This document shows, piece by piece, positions 16,589 to 26,104 of a DNA stretch of 64,000 nucleotides (position 1 is its first letter; every line of letters starts with the position of its first letter). The stretch lies in assembly GCF_024206495.1 (NCBI RefSeq), contig NZ_JAMBPQ010000012.1, forward strand, positions 1 to 64,000, read 5' to 3'. This DNA is from Paraburkholderia sp. CNPSo 3272 (lineage in GTDB: Bacteria > Pseudomonadota > Gammaproteobacteria > Burkholderiales > Burkholderiaceae). Position numbers and translations under genes: made by a program. The notes beneath the pieces are model-generated. The model was not told the origin of the DNA and ran no database searches. It worked only from the letters and a program-made list of their open reading frames with translations.

Positions 16589-17668
16589 ATGAGCGGCCCC
16601 GTCTCCAGTCTCAAGGAACGCCTCGAAGCGCAGTTTGCGCACGCCTGGCAACGCCGTGGCGCACTCGCCTGGGTGCTCACGCCGCTCGCCGCCGTGTTCG
16701 CCGCCGTGAGCGGTGCGCGCCGCGCCGCCTTTGCGGCGGGCTGGCTCAAGAGCATTCGCGTGGGCGTGCCCGTGGTGGTGGTCGGCAACGTGACGGTGGG
16801 CGGCACGGGCAAAACGCCCACGGTGATCGCGCTCGTCGAGGCGCTGCGCGCCGCCGGCTTCTCGCCGGGCGTGGTCTCGCGCGGGTACGGCGCGAAAATC
16901 GCCAGCCCCACGCCTGTCACGTCGGATACGCCCGCGCGCCTTTGCGGCGACGAACCCCTGCTGATCGCCCGCCGCACCGGCGTGCCCGTCTGGGTCTCGC
17001 CCGACCGCGTGGCGGCGGCCACGGCGCTGTGCGGCGCCCATAGCGATGTCGACGTGATCGTGAGCGACGACGGCCTGCAGCACTACCGCCTCGTGCGCGA
17101 CGTCGAAATCGTGGTGTTCGACCATCGCCTGGGCGGCAATGGCTTTCTGCTGCCGGCGGGCCCGCTGCGCGAGCCGCTCTCGCGCCGGCGCGACGCCACG
17201 CTCGTGAATAACCCGTTTGAGCGCACGCTGCCAGCGTGGCCCAATACGTTCGCGCTGAAGCTCGAACCCGGCGACGCCTGGCATCTCGCCAATCCGGCGC
17301 TGCGCCGTCCGCTCGCGCAGTTTGCCGCGGGCGCGACCGCACCGGGGCAAGGCGCAGGCACACAGGGATCGCAGGGCGCGCTGCGCCTCGTGGCGGCGGC
17401 CGGCATCGGTTCGCCGGAGCGCTTTTTCGCGACGCTGCGCGCGGCCGGCCTCGCGCCGCAAACGCTGCCGCTGCCCGACCACTATGCCTACGCAACCAGC
17501 CCGTTCGCCGACGTCACTGCCGACGCGATCCTGGTCACCGAAAAGGATGCAGTAAAATTGGGGGCCTGGAACGACGCGCGCATCTGGGTCGTCCCCGTCG
17601 AAGCCGCGCTCGATCATCGCCTCATTACCCTGGTTGTGGAGAAACTCCGTGGACGCTCGTCTGCTTGA
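16589..17668 (+). CDS. lpxK: Tetraacyldisaccharide 4'-kinase LpxK
   Basis: 359 aa from the ATG at 16589. A GTG at 16562 in the same frame would add nine residues that do not look conserved. An N-terminal membrane-associated helix region is followed by the Walker A P-loop GGTGKTPTV (about residue 73) and the family signature DVDVIVSDDGLQHYRL. The kinase phosphorylates the 4' position of the lipid A disaccharide at the inner membrane. The gene overlaps the Trm112-like gene by 20 nt and heads a lipopolysaccharide cluster with kdsB. Confidence 0.95.
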   Translation: MSGPVSSLKERLEAQFAHAWQRRGALAWVLTPLAAVFAAVSGARRAAFAAGWLKSIRVGVPVVVVGNVTVGGTGKTPTVIALVEALRAAGFSPGVVSRGYGAKIASPTPVTSDTPARLCGDEPLLIARRTGVPVWVSPDRVAAATALCGAHSDVDVIVSDDGLQHYRLVRDVEIVVFDHRLGGNGFLLPAGPLREPLSRRRDATLVNNPFERTLPAWPNTFALKLEPGDAWHLANPALRRPLAQFAAGATAPGQGAGTQGSQGALRLVAAAGIGSPERFFATLRAAGLAPQTLPLPDHYAYATSPFADVTADAILVTEKDAVKLGAWNDARIWVVPVEAALDHRLITLVVEKLRGRSSA

Positions 17669-17852
17669 AATCCTGGTCTGCCCGATCTGCAAGGGCCCGC
17701 TCAGCTATGACCGCGCCGCGCAGGAGCTGATCTGCAACGCCGACAAGCTCGCCTACCCAATCCGCGACGGCATTCCGGTCATGCTCGTCGACGAAGCGCG
17801 TCAAACCGTGGAAGGCACGCCGGTCGATCCGCACGGGCCCGGCGCCGCGTAA
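17649..17852 (+). CDS. Trm112 family protein (YcaR-like)
   Basis: 67 aa starting at the GTG at 17649, inside the end of lpxK. The sequence DARLLEILVCPICKGPL, with ELICNADKLAYPIRDGIPVML after it, is the standard Trm112/YcaR pattern. Only the first Cys pair (CPIC) is complete, and a single Cys remains in the second half. Trm112 proteins act as small zinc-ribbon partners of methyltransferases. In proteobacteria this homologue is nearly always between lpxK and kdsB, as here. Its partner is not known. Confidence 0.92.
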   Translation: MDARLLEILVCPICKGPLSYDRAAQELICNADKLAYPIRDGIPVMLVDEARQTVEGTPVDPHGPGAA

Positions 17853-17907
17853 CGTGTGCTGGCGGCGCAGCGCGCGCCGCCAGCTGGCCGCGATCGCGCT
17901 CACTAGC

Positions 17908-17943
17908 GCCGCTCATGCCGCTCACGCCGCTCGCGCCGCTCAC
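17908..17943 (+). repeat. Nine-base tandem repeat (GCCGCTCNC) x4
   Basis: Four copies of GCC-GCT-C(A/G)(T/C) occur in the 210-bp gap between the Trm112-like gene and kdsB. It looks like a simple slippage repeat, and no function is evident. Confidence 0.75.
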
Positions 17944-18062
17944 CTCATCTTACCGGCTCGAAACTGGATCACGCGCGCCGCCCCCGGCGCGCTGTCGTCT
18001 CCCAAGGCGGTTTCCCCGACCGGTTTCCCCACTTCCCTTTCCTGTCCTAGCTCGAACTGGCC

Positions 18063-18866
18063 ATGACCGCTCCCGTGCAACCCTTCATCGCCGTCGTCCC
18101 GGCGCGTCTCGCGTCCACGCGGCTGCCGAACAAACCGCTCGCCGACATCGGCGGCAAGCCCATGGTCGTTCGCGTGGCCGAGCGCGCACGCGATTCGGGC
18201 GCGCAGCAGGTACTGATCGCCTCGGACGCCCAGAGCGTGCTCGACGCGGCCCGTGCCCACGGTTTCGAGGCAGTGCTCACGCGCGCCGACCACCCGTCGG
18301 GCACCGACCGGCTCGCCGAGGTCGCCGAGCACTACGGCTGGCGCGACGAGACGATCGTGGTCAACGTGCAGGGCGACGAGCCGCTGATCGACCCCGCGCT
18401 CGTGTGCGACGTTGCGTCGCACCTCGCCGCGCACCCCGAATGCGCGATCGCCACCGCCGCGCATCCCATCACAGCGCCCGACGAAATCTTCAGTCCAAAC
18501 GTCGTGAAGGTCGTGCTGGACGCACGTGGCGTTGCGCTCTACTTCTCGCGCGCGCCGATTCCGTGGGCTCGCGACGCATGGCAGCCGCACTGGTCGCCGG
18601 CGCGCCTCGATCTCGGCGCAATGCCCGCCCCGCCGGCTCCCGCGACCGTTTATCGCCACATCGGCCTGTACGCGTACCGCGCGAAATTCCTGCGCAGCTA
18701 TCCCTCGCTCGCGCATTCGCCGATCGAGCAGGTGGAGGCACTGGAGCAGCTGCGCGCGATGTGGCACGGCGAGCGCATCGCGGTGCTCGTGACGACCGAG
18801 GCACCCGCGCCGGGCGTCGACACCCCCGCCGACCTCGCCCGTGTGCAGGCGTTATACCGGCCTTAA
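18063..18866 (+). CDS. kdsB: 3-deoxy-manno-octulosonate cytidylyltransferase KdsB
   Basis: 267 aa, usual length. The nucleotidyltransferase signature VVPARLASTRLPNKPLADI is at residues 11-29, followed by VNVQGDEPLI (metal/CTP site), ALYFSRAPIPW and YRHIGLYAYR. It makes CMP-Kdo, the activated sugar added to lipid A, in the cytoplasm. It follows lpxK and the Trm112-like gene. The 210-bp gap before it suggests it may also have its own promoter. Confidence 0.97.
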   Translation: MTAPVQPFIAVVPARLASTRLPNKPLADIGGKPMVVRVAERARDSGAQQVLIASDAQSVLDAARAHGFEAVLTRADHPSGTDRLAEVAEHYGWRDETIVVNVQGDEPLIDPALVCDVASHLAAHPECAIATAAHPITAPDEIFSPNVVKVVLDARGVALYFSRAPIPWARDAWQPHWSPARLDLGAMPAPPAPATVYRHIGLYAYRAKFLRSYPSLAHSPIEQVEALEQLRAMWHGERIAVLVTTEAPAPGVDTPADLARVQALYRP

Positions 18867-19167
18867 TTCCGTGCCGTGGGGCAAAAATCCCATGGCATAA
18901 TCAATTGTTTGCGCGAGCCGTCTAAAGCCTTTGTGCGTCGGGGTTTCCCCGCTTTTCGGCACCGTCTTGCAGCGCCGCCCAGTGTCCAGTGCAACTCACG
19001 AACACCGGGCGAAAGCCGCGCGGGACGTGCCGTCGCCCCCGCCAGCGCTGCCTCGACGGCCGTGAGCGAACGGGCGAGGAGACGCACGACGCTGACGATG
19101 CCGCCCCACCGCGCGTGCGGGGCAGCCGCCGCGCCGCAAGAATTCACACAGATCGGAGATTGTTCAC
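18867..19167 (+). other. adk upstream region
   Basis: About 300 bp between kdsB and adk. An AT-rich stretch near 18890-18912 (TGGCATAATCAATTG) carries a TATAAT-like CATAAT (18895-18900) that may be the adk -10. No terminator for kdsB and no conserved frame are seen. Confidence 0.45.
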
Positions 19168-19830
19168 ATGCGTTTGATCCTGTTGGGCGCCCCGGGCGCG
19201 GGCAAGGGAACCCAGGCAACCTTCATCAAGGAAAAGTTCGGCATTCCGCAAATCTCGACGGGCGACATGCTGCGCGCGGCCGTCAAGGCCGGTACGCCGC
19301 TTGGCCTCGAAGCGAAGCGATTCATGGACGCCGGCGAGCTCGTGACCGACGAGCTCATCATCAATCTCGTGAAGGAGCGCCTTCAGGAGCCCGACTGCCA
19401 GAACGGCTACCTGTTCGACGGTTTCCCGCGCACGCTGCCGCAAGCCGAAGCGATGAAGCAGGCGGGCGTCGCGATCGATTACGTGCTCGAGATCGACGTG
19501 CCGTTCGACGAGATCATCACGCGCATGAGCGGCCGCCGCATGCACCCGGCTTCGGGCCGCACTTATCACGTCAAGTTCAATCCGCCGAAAGTGGACATGA
19601 CGGACGACGTGACGGGCGAACCGCTCGTCCAGCGCGACGACGACAAGGAAGAAACGGTGCGCAAGCGTCTGGACGTGTACGTCGCGCAGACCAAGCCGCT
19701 CATCGCCTACTACAGCGACTGGGCAAAGCGCGGTGCGGAAAACGGCCTGCAGGCGCCGCGGTATCGCGCGATTTCGGGCCTCGGCAGCGTCGACGAAATT
19801 CGCGAGCGCGCGTTCGAAGCGCTCAAGTAA
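19168..19830 (+). CDS. adk: Adenylate kinase
   Basis: 220 aa, the long-LID bacterial form. The P-loop GAPGAGKGTQA is at residues 7-17. The AMP-binding part has QISTGDMLRAA, LIINLVKERL and LFDGFPRTLPQAEAM. The LID (about 125-160, RRMHPASGRTYHVKFNPPK) has no zinc-binding cysteines. It interconverts ATP, AMP and ADP in the cytoplasm. A strong terminator follows at 19927. Confidence 0.98.
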   Translation: MRLILLGAPGAGKGTQATFIKEKFGIPQISTGDMLRAAVKAGTPLGLEAKRFMDAGELVTDELIINLVKERLQEPDCQNGYLFDGFPRTLPQAEAMKQAGVAIDYVLEIDVPFDEIITRMSGRRMHPASGRTYHVKFNPPKVDMTDDVTGEPLVQRDDDKEETVRKRLDVYVAQTKPLIAYYSDWAKRGAENGLQAPRYRAISGLGSVDEIRERAFEALK

Positions 19831-19840
19831 GCGCGTCAAA

Positions 19841-19883
19841 ATTCGCGGGTTAAAGTCCGCGGGTCACGATCCGCGGGTCAAAG
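19841..19883 (+). repeat. Three imperfect 14-15 bp tandem repeats
   Basis: Three consecutive units share the core CGCGGGT(T/C)A, starting at 19841, 19856 and 19870, just after the adk stop and before its terminator. They would lie in the 3' untranslated region of the adk mRNA. Confidence 0.7.
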
Positions 19884-19926
19884 GCCGACCCGAAGCCGGT
19901 TTCGGCACACTTGCTGGTTTGCCTGC

Positions 19927-19992
19927 GGGCCGGCTGGCGCCGCACTCCCGAGGTGGTTCGGGACGCGACGCCAGCCGGCCCGTTTTGTTTTT
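19927..19992 (+). terminator. adk intrinsic terminator
   Basis: A perfect 13-bp stem GGGCCGGCTGGCG / CGCCAGCCGGCCC (19927-19939, 19969-19981) encloses a smaller TCCCGA/TCGGGA helix. GTTTTGTTTTT follows it. Confidence 0.92.
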
Positions 19993-20057
19993 GGTGAGTC
20001 TCGCGCGGATTCGCTCTCTGCGCAGGACAGCACGGCCACAATGACAGGAGACAAAAG

Positions 20058-20816
<759 letters not shown>

Positions 20817-20840
20817 CGGCGCGCCCTCTCCCCGCGCGAT

Positions 20841-20877
20841 AAAAAAAGCCCGCGATGAAAATTTCGCGGGCTTTTTT
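20841..20877. terminator. Bidirectional terminator
   Basis: Stem AGCCCGCGA / TCGCGGGCT (20847-20855, 20864-20872) with A7 before and T6 after. It is shared by the convergent dehydrogenase and sirB1 genes. Confidence 0.92.
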
Positions 20878-20897
20878 CTGCGGCCAGGCCGCGGGCT

Positions 20898-21737
20898 TCA
20901 GTCGTTATCGAGCGTGCGCTGGCGCAACTCATGCAACTGCGACTCGACTACGGTTGCATCTTCCGCATCGGGGCGCTCGTCGAGATAGTGCTCGAGGTCT
21001 TCGAGCGCCGGGCGCAGATAGTCGAGCCGTGCATAAGCGAAGCCACGGTCGCGCACTTCCTCGATGTTCTCCGGCAGCAGGATCACGAGCCGCTGCTGGA
21101 TGGCCAGCAGTCGCTGCCAGCGCTCGGTCTGCAGATAGACCGACTTCAGGTTGCGCAGCATGCGCGCGACGATCTCCCGCCGTGTGGCCGGCTCGAGCAG
21201 CATGCGCAGCGCGCGCGCCACGGAATCGCCGGCGTTGGCCACGAACGGTTCGAGCATCTCCACCATGTCGGATTCGGTGAGCGTGCGGCCCGTGGTGGGA
21301 TCGAGCATCTCGTCGCCTTCGGGCAACGCCACGCGCAGCAGAAAATGCCCCGGAAACGACACGCCTTTCACCGGCAGACCCAGCTGGGTCGCCATTTCCA
21401 GATACAGCACCGCGAGCGAAATGGGGATGCCGCGCCTGCGCTTGAGCACGGCGTTCAGGTGGCTGTTTTCGGGATCGAGAAAGTCGTTGAGGTTGGCAGC
21501 GAACCCCATCTCGCGAAAGAAGCAGCGGTTGAGCACGGCAACTTGCTGGCGCACGTCCGCGCCTTCGGGCATGCGGCGCCGCACGCGCAGCGCGAGTTCG
21601 TCGATTTCGGCAAGCGTGCCTTGCAGATCGAGATCGGGATAGGCGTCCTGCGCGATCGCGAGTGCCGCCTCGGTGAGCGGCAGGCTCTCGTCGTCGGCAA
21701 CGAGCGCGCTGAAATAATCCAGAACCCGCGTAGTCAT
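20898..21737 (-). CDS. SirB1 family protein (transglutaminase-like plus TPR)
   Basis: 279 aa from the ATG at 21737, five bases after the murJ stop. The longer frame into murJ is rejected. The N-terminal and middle part contains the SirB1 signature (LNRCFFREMGFAANLNDFLDPENS, RRRGIPISLAVLYLEMATQLGLPVKGVSFPGHFL), a degenerate transglutaminase-like fold. The C-terminal third holds two TPR-like helix pairs. The function in bacteria is unclear. Tight spacing indicates cotranscription with murJ, a pairing I recall from other Burkholderiales. Confidence 0.88.
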   Translation of the reverse strand: MTTRVLDYFSALVADDESLPLTEAALAIAQDAYPDLDLQGTLAEIDELALRVRRRMPEGADVRQQVAVLNRCFFREMGFAANLNDFLDPENSHLNAVLKRRRGIPISLAVLYLEMATQLGLPVKGVSFPGHFLLRVALPEGDEMLDPTTGRTLTESDMVEMLEPFVANAGDSVARALRMLLEPATRREIVARMLRNLKSVYLQTERWQRLLAIQQRLVILLPENIEEVRDRGFAYARLDYLRPALEDLEHYLDERPDAEDATVVESQLHELRQRTLDND

Positions 21738-21742
21738 CGTGA

Positions 21743-23293
21743 TCACTTCGCCCGCCTCTTGAAGTACGCGTATTTGAAGCCCATCAGCCAAAGCATACCG
21801 AAATATAGCGCCGCGAACAGGACGAGGCACGCACCGAGCAAGGCGATGCGCTCGAGCGGCGCATGACGCAGTGCGATCCAGTCGTAGCTGATGGCGCACC
21901 AGTGCATCGCGCCGGCCAGCACGAGACATGCCCCGAGCAACTGCACGAAGAACGTGGTCCATCCGGAAGACGGCATATAGATGCCGCGGCGGCGCAGCCC
22001 GATGAACAGCAGCAGCGCGTTCATGCAGGCGCCGAGGCCGACCGAGAGCGTCAAGCCCGCGTGCGAGAAGATCGGCACGAAGATGTAGTTGCTGATCTGC
22101 GTGGCGATGAGCACGCCCACACCGATCTTGACCGGCGTCTTGATGTCCTGGCGCGCGTAGAAGCCTGGCGCGAGGATCTTGATAAGGATGAGGCCGACGA
22201 GCCCCACGCCGTAGGCCGCTAGCGCGCGGGCCGTCATGATGACGGACGTGGCGTCGAACTTGCCGTAGTGAAAGAGCGTGGCCGTGAGCGGCTCGGCGAA
22301 GAAAAAGAGCGCGACGGCCGAGGGCGCGGCAAGCAGGAACGTCACGCGCAGGCCCCAGTCGAGCAACGCCGAGTACTCGTGCGGATCAGCATCGACGTGC
22401 GCCTTCGAGAGACTCGGCAGCAGGATCGTGCCGAGCGCCACGCCGAGCAGCGCGGTCGGGAACTCCATCAGGCGGTCGGCGTAGTTGATCCACGATACCG
22501 CGCCGGGCCCCAGACGCGAGGCGATATTGGTATTGATGATGAGGCTGATCTGCGCGACCGAGACGGCGAACATCGCGGGCACCATCTTCGCGAGCACCCG
22601 CTTCACGCCTCTGTGCGCGAGCGCCTTGAGCGGGTTCAAGCCGATGCGCGGCATCATGTCGATGCGCTTCAGGCCCGGCAACTGCACGATGAACTGCAGC
22701 ACGCCGCCCACGATCACGGCCCACGCGAGCGCGTAGACGGGCTGCTTCATGTGCGGCGCGAAGGCGAGCGCCGCCGTGATGAACGAGACATTGAGCAGCA
22801 CCGGCGCGAACGCGGGCAGCGAGAACTGCTTGTACGTGTTGAGCACGCCGGACGCGAGCGACGTCAGCGAGATGAACACGATATAGGGGAACATGATGCG
22901 CGTCATCGTGACGGCGAGCGGGAACGCTTGCCCGTCGCTTTTCAGGCCCGACGCGACCACGATCACGACGAACGTGGCGCCGAAAATGCCGAGCAGCGAG
23001 AGGATCGCAAGCACCCAGGCGAGCACGGTCGAAGTGGCGTCGACGAGCGCGCGCGTGGCGTCGTGGCCCTTCTGGTTCTTGAACTCCGCGAGAATCGGCA
23101 CGAACGCCTGCGAAAAGGCGCCTTCCGCCGAGATGCGGCGCAGCAGGTTGGGAATACGAAACGCGACGTAGAAAGCGTCGGTGTACTGGCTCGCACCGAA
23201 GGCGCGTGCAATCAGCGTTTCTCGGGCCAGACCGGTCACGCGCGACAGCAGCGTGAAGCCGCTGACTGTCAGCAGGGCTCGGAATAGATTCAT
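21743..23293 (-). CDS. murJ: Lipid II flippase MurJ
   Basis: 516 aa with about 14 membrane helices. The N-terminus MNLFRALLTVSGFTLLSRVTGLARE and the segments AFYVAFRIPNLLRR and GAFSQAFVPIL are diagnostic of the MOP-superfamily lipid II flippase, which moves the peptidoglycan precursor across the inner membrane. Conserved charged residues of the cavity (Arg in GLAR, Arg in FRIPNLLRR) are kept. No Shine-Dalgarno precedes the ATG, and a TATAAT on the same strand ends only 9 nt before it, so the message may be leaderless. Confidence 0.97.
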   Translation of the reverse strand: MNLFRALLTVSGFTLLSRVTGLARETLIARAFGASQYTDAFYVAFRIPNLLRRISAEGAFSQAFVPILAEFKNQKGHDATRALVDATSTVLAWVLAILSLLGIFGATFVVIVVASGLKSDGQAFPLAVTMTRIMFPYIVFISLTSLASGVLNTYKQFSLPAFAPVLLNVSFITAALAFAPHMKQPVYALAWAVIVGGVLQFIVQLPGLKRIDMMPRIGLNPLKALAHRGVKRVLAKMVPAMFAVSVAQISLIINTNIASRLGPGAVSWINYADRLMEFPTALLGVALGTILLPSLSKAHVDADPHEYSALLDWGLRVTFLLAAPSAVALFFFAEPLTATLFHYGKFDATSVIMTARALAAYGVGLVGLILIKILAPGFYARQDIKTPVKIGVGVLIATQISNYIFVPIFSHAGLTLSVGLGACMNALLLFIGLRRRGIYMPSSGWTTFFVQLLGACLVLAGAMHWCAISYDWIALRHAPLERIALLGACLVLFAALYFGMLWLMGFKYAYFKRRAK

Positions 23294-23302
23294 GGGGCGG
23301 TC

Positions 23303-23308
23303 ATTATA
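23303..23308 (-). promoter_or_regulatory. murJ -10 box immediately before the start codon
   Basis: TATAAT on the - strand is followed by only GACCGCCCC before the murJ ATG. Transcription would begin within a few bases of the ATG. The -35 region is weak (CGCGTT at 17 nt). Confidence 0.55.
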
Positions 23309-23711
23309 CGGGCGTCGTCCGCTCCAACGCGGATGCGCAGCGCAAAGGTCGGCGCAAAACCCCGGCGACGCCCAGGCGAGCGGGAGGCAAAGTCCAAGCG
23401 CGCTGATTGTGACCGTCCCGCGTGAAAGGCGTTCACACCGATAGCGTCTGGCTACGCCATAGCGTCGCGATTGCCGCCATCATTATTCTGTTGCTATAAT
23501 TGTTGATTCGAGTTCTCCCAGAGGGCTCGAAACGCGTCTTGGAAAGGGGGCAGGAAAGCGTCAGAAACCCGCTCTGGCACAAGAGGCGCGGCTGGTTGAG
23601 CGAAACTCAGCCGGCAAATACCGTTTTGAACGTCTCAGGCCTCGCTGCCGGTCGTTCAAATCCAGGCAAAGAGCGCGGTCGTACCACGCTCCGCAATCAC
23701 AAGGAATCGCA
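23309..23711. other. Divergent murJ/rpsT intergenic region
   Basis: Between the murJ -10 box and rpsT. It contains the rpsT promoter and a long untranslated leader (about 23507-23711). Two copies of ATAGCGTC lie near 23440-23465. No conserved frame is seen. The leader could host S20 autoregulation, but I recognise no specific fold. Confidence 0.5.
23471..23500 (+). promoter_or_regulatory. rpsT promoter
   Basis: TTGCCG (23471-23476), 18-nt spacer, TATAAT (23495-23500), in an AT-rich island about 210 nt before rpsT. The mRNA would carry a roughly 205-nt leader. Confidence 0.7.
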
Positions 23712-23984
23712 ATGGCAAACTCCGCACAAGCACGCAAGCGCGCCCGTCAGGCCGCGAAGGCAAACTCGCACAACTCGGCACTGCGCTCGAAGTTCCGCAC
23801 CGCCATCAAGGCTGTTCGCAAGGCAATCGACGCCGGCGACCAGGCTAAGGCCGCTGAAGTTCTGAAGGCATCGGGCAAGACGCTCGACATCATCGCCGAC
23901 AAGAAGATCGTTCACAAGAACAAGGCCGCTCGCCATAAGAGCCGCCTGGCTGCTGCCGTCAAGGCAATGCAAGCCGCGCAGTAA
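23712..23984 (+). CDS. rpsT: 30S ribosomal protein S20
   Basis: 90 aa, very basic. The N-terminus MANSAQARKRARQAAKANSHN and the C-terminal KKIVHKNKAARHKSRLAAAV are diagnostic of S20, which binds 16S rRNA early in 30S assembly. An AAGGAA site precedes the ATG. As usual it stands alone, divergent from murJ. Confidence 0.99.
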   Translation: MANSAQARKRARQAAKANSHNSALRSKFRTAIKAVRKAIDAGDQAKAAEVLKASGKTLDIIADKKIVHKNKAARHKSRLAAAVKAMQAAQ

Positions 23985-24040
23985 AGGGCTTCGGCTTGCC
24001 GGCCACGGCTGGCAGCCCCCTCTTTGCGCTGCACCACAAA

Positions 24041-24063
24041 AAACCCGCTTCGGCGGGTTTTTT
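24041..24063 (+). terminator. rpsT terminator
   Basis: AAACCCGC-TTCG-GCGGGTTT hairpin (24041-24060) ending in a T6 run, with an A-rich left side. It follows the rpsT stop by about 55 nt. Confidence 0.9.
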
Positions 24064-24076
24064 GTTACTGCCGAGC

Positions 24077-24099
24077 GCAAAAAACCCGCCGAAGCGGGT
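24077..24099 (-). terminator. Terminator of the DUF3579 gene
   Basis: On the - strand ACCCGCTTCGGCGGGT is followed by TTTTTTGCG, just after the DUF3579 stop. It is almost the same hairpin as the rpsT terminator, placed back to back. Confidence 0.85.
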
Positions 24100-24112
24100 G
24101 CGTTGGTCGCCG

Positions 24113-24460
24113 TCAGCGCACGTTGGCTTGCTGCGTGGCGTGGTCGTGAGGCAGTTCGCACGCCTCGGTCACGACGAGGTCGTTGTCCTTCGCAAAGTTC
24201 ATCACGAAATTGAAGGCCATGGGCTCGATGTCCTTCAGGCGCGAGTCCAGCACGACGACCTTGAGGTCGCCGATCATCGTCGGGCGCACATAGAGCGAGT
24301 AGCGCAGATAAGCGTTCGGGCCGCGCGCATTGGCCGACGCTTTCGGACCAAAGCTCGACATCACTCCGGCGAGGCGCTCCGACCAGTCACTCGGACGAAA
24401 CTTCTTCCCCGCGCTAGTGATGCCTTGAATGAAGTATTCGGTTGGAGCTTCGTCGGCCAT
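24113..24460 (-). CDS. DUF3579 domain protein
   Basis: 115 aa from the ATG at 24460. The sequence FIQGITSAGKKFRPSDWSERLAGVMSSFG and SLYVRPTMIGDLKVVVLDSRL is the DUF3579 pattern, a small soluble protein of unknown function restricted largely to beta-proteobacteria. The gene is typically found between rpsT and argF, as here. The frame is open much further upstream, but that part lies in the promoter region and is not supported. Confidence 0.85.
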   Translation of the reverse strand: MADEAPTEYFIQGITSAGKKFRPSDWSERLAGVMSSFGPKASANARGPNAYLRYSLYVRPTMIGDLKVVVLDSRLKDIEPMAFNFVMNFAKDNDLVVTEACELPHDHATQQANVR

Positions 24461-25082
24461 GCAGGAGTACCTGTGTGTGTAGCTGCTGGGTGCGTTTGCA
24501 GCGTGTAACGGCGGCACGAGCGCTGCGCCCGCGCGGGTACCGCGGAACGCCGGCCGCGGAGATGGTCCGCCGCCACACGCATGGACAGTCCGATGGATAG
24601 GGAACGGCTGCCGCACCCGCCCTGGCGTGACGTCTCGAAATTCGCCGCCGACGCGTGTCACAAGCAGTCCTCGCAACCGGATCGACAGGACGATTTCGCG
24701 GCGCACCGCCAGCCGACGCACAGGCCGCTCCCGCGGGCTTGCCTCGCGCGGTAGAAAGGTGTTCCCACCTTGCCTTACACACGTTAGGGGCCCGTTTGTC
24801 GTGCCTAAGAAATCTCTGGGATTATAGCGCACTGACCGTTTTGACGCAGTGCACACAAGGCACTTGAAAGGCTGAAACCGGGCCCTCTCGGTGCGAGCGA
24901 AACGAGCAGAAAAGCCGACGCGAAAGCACCGCCAACCGTGCGCCACGGCACCCTGCCTATATTTTGGGCAACTCGTCAAAATCCGCAAAATCCTTTATGC
25001 TGCTTTGACTTACCACCAACCGCAGCGGCGTCGCCGGCCCAATCCTGCAGTTCGAGGCCGGATCGGGCGCCGTTTCTGTTTC
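24461..25082. other. Divergent DUF3579/argF intergenic region
   Basis: About 620 bp. It contains a clear - strand TATAAT at 24826-24821, implying a leader of roughly 350 nt for DUF3579. An AT-rich stretch at 24955-25010 probably holds the argF promoter. I see no conserved small frame. The long leader of DUF3579 is unexplained. Confidence 0.5.
24821..24826 (-). promoter_or_regulatory. -10 box (TATAAT) for the DUF3579 transcript
   Basis: An exact TATAAT read on the - strand in an otherwise GC-rich region, about 360 nt before the DUF3579 ATG. The -35 match is poor. Confidence 0.45.
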
Positions 25083-26012
25083 ATGACCTCCCGGACCATA
25101 CGCCATTACCTGCAGTTCAAGGATTTCTCCCTTGACGAATATGAATATGTGCTGGAGCGCGCGCGCATCCTGAAGCGCAAGTTCAAGAACTACGAGACCT
25201 ATCACCCGCTGCACGACCGCACGCTGGCGATGATCTTCGAGAAGAGCTCCACGCGCACGCGCCTCTCGTTCGAAGCGGGTATCTTCCAGCTGGGCGGCCA
25301 CGCCGTGTTCATGAACACGCGCGACACGCAGCTCGGCCGCGGCGAGCCGATCGAAGATTCGGCTCAGGTCATCTCGCGCATGGTCGACATCATCATGATC
25401 CGCACGTTCGGCCAGGACATCCTGCAGCGCTTCGCCGAAAGCTCGCGCGTGCCGGTCATCAACGGTCTCACGAACGAGTACCACCCCTGCCAGGTGCTGG
25501 CCGACATCTTCACGTACTACGAGCACCGCGGCCCGATCCGCGGCAAGACCGTGGCGTGGGTGGGCGACGCCAACAACATGCTCTACACGTGGATCGAAGC
25601 CGCGCAGATCCTCGGCCTCAAGCTGCGCATCTCCACGCCGCCCGGTTATGCGCTCGATCCGGCGTTGGTCGCGCCGGAAAGCAAGCCGTTCTACGACGTG
25701 TTCGAGGACCCGCACGACGCCTGCGACGGCGCCGACCTCGTCACGACCGACGTCTGGACCAGCATGGGCTTCGAGGCCGAAAACGAAGCGCGCAAGCAGG
25801 CCTTCGCCGACTGGTGCGTGGACGCGCCGATGATGGCCCGCGCCAACACCGATGCGCTTTTCATGCACTGCCTGCCCGCGCATCGAGGCGAGGAAGTGAG
25901 CGCAGAAGTGATCGACGGCCCGCAGAGCGTGGTCTGGGACGAGGCGGAAAACCGCCTGCACGTGCAGAAGGCGCTCATGGAGTTCCTGCTGCTCGGGCGC
26001 CTGAACCACTGA
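25083..26012 (+). CDS. argF: Ornithine carbamoyltransferase
   Basis: 309 aa from the ATG at 25083. The carbamoyl-phosphate motif EKSSTRTRLSFEAG (about residues 49-62), HPCQVLADIFT and the ornithine-site segment MHCLPAHRGEEVSAEVIDG are all present. It makes citrulline in arginine biosynthesis, in the cytoplasm as a trimer. The frame is open upstream to 24891, but the conserved N-terminus (HYLQFKDFSLDE) begins right after this ATG. Confidence 0.97.
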   Translation: MTSRTIRHYLQFKDFSLDEYEYVLERARILKRKFKNYETYHPLHDRTLAMIFEKSSTRTRLSFEAGIFQLGGHAVFMNTRDTQLGRGEPIEDSAQVISRMVDIIMIRTFGQDILQRFAESSRVPVINGLTNEYHPCQVLADIFTYYEHRGPIRGKTVAWVGDANNMLYTWIEAAQILGLKLRISTPPGYALDPALVAPESKPFYDVFEDPHDACDGADLVTTDVWTSMGFEAENEARKQAFADWCVDAPMMARANTDALFMHCLPAHRGEEVSAEVIDGPQSVVWDEAENRLHVQKALMEFLLLGRLNH

Positions 26013-26037
26013 GCCTGGCGCACGCCATCATGAAGAA

Positions 26038-26076
26038 AGCCGACCCGAAGGTCTGACCCGAAGGTCGGCTTTTTTT
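26038..26076 (+). terminator. argF terminator
   Basis: AGCCGACC (26038-26045) pairs with GGTCGGCT (26063-26070), with a T-run following. Two copies of GACCCGAAGGT lie within the hairpin. Confidence 0.88.
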
Positions 26077-26104
26077 GTGCCCGCTGTGGCTCGCGGCCCG
26101 CGCG

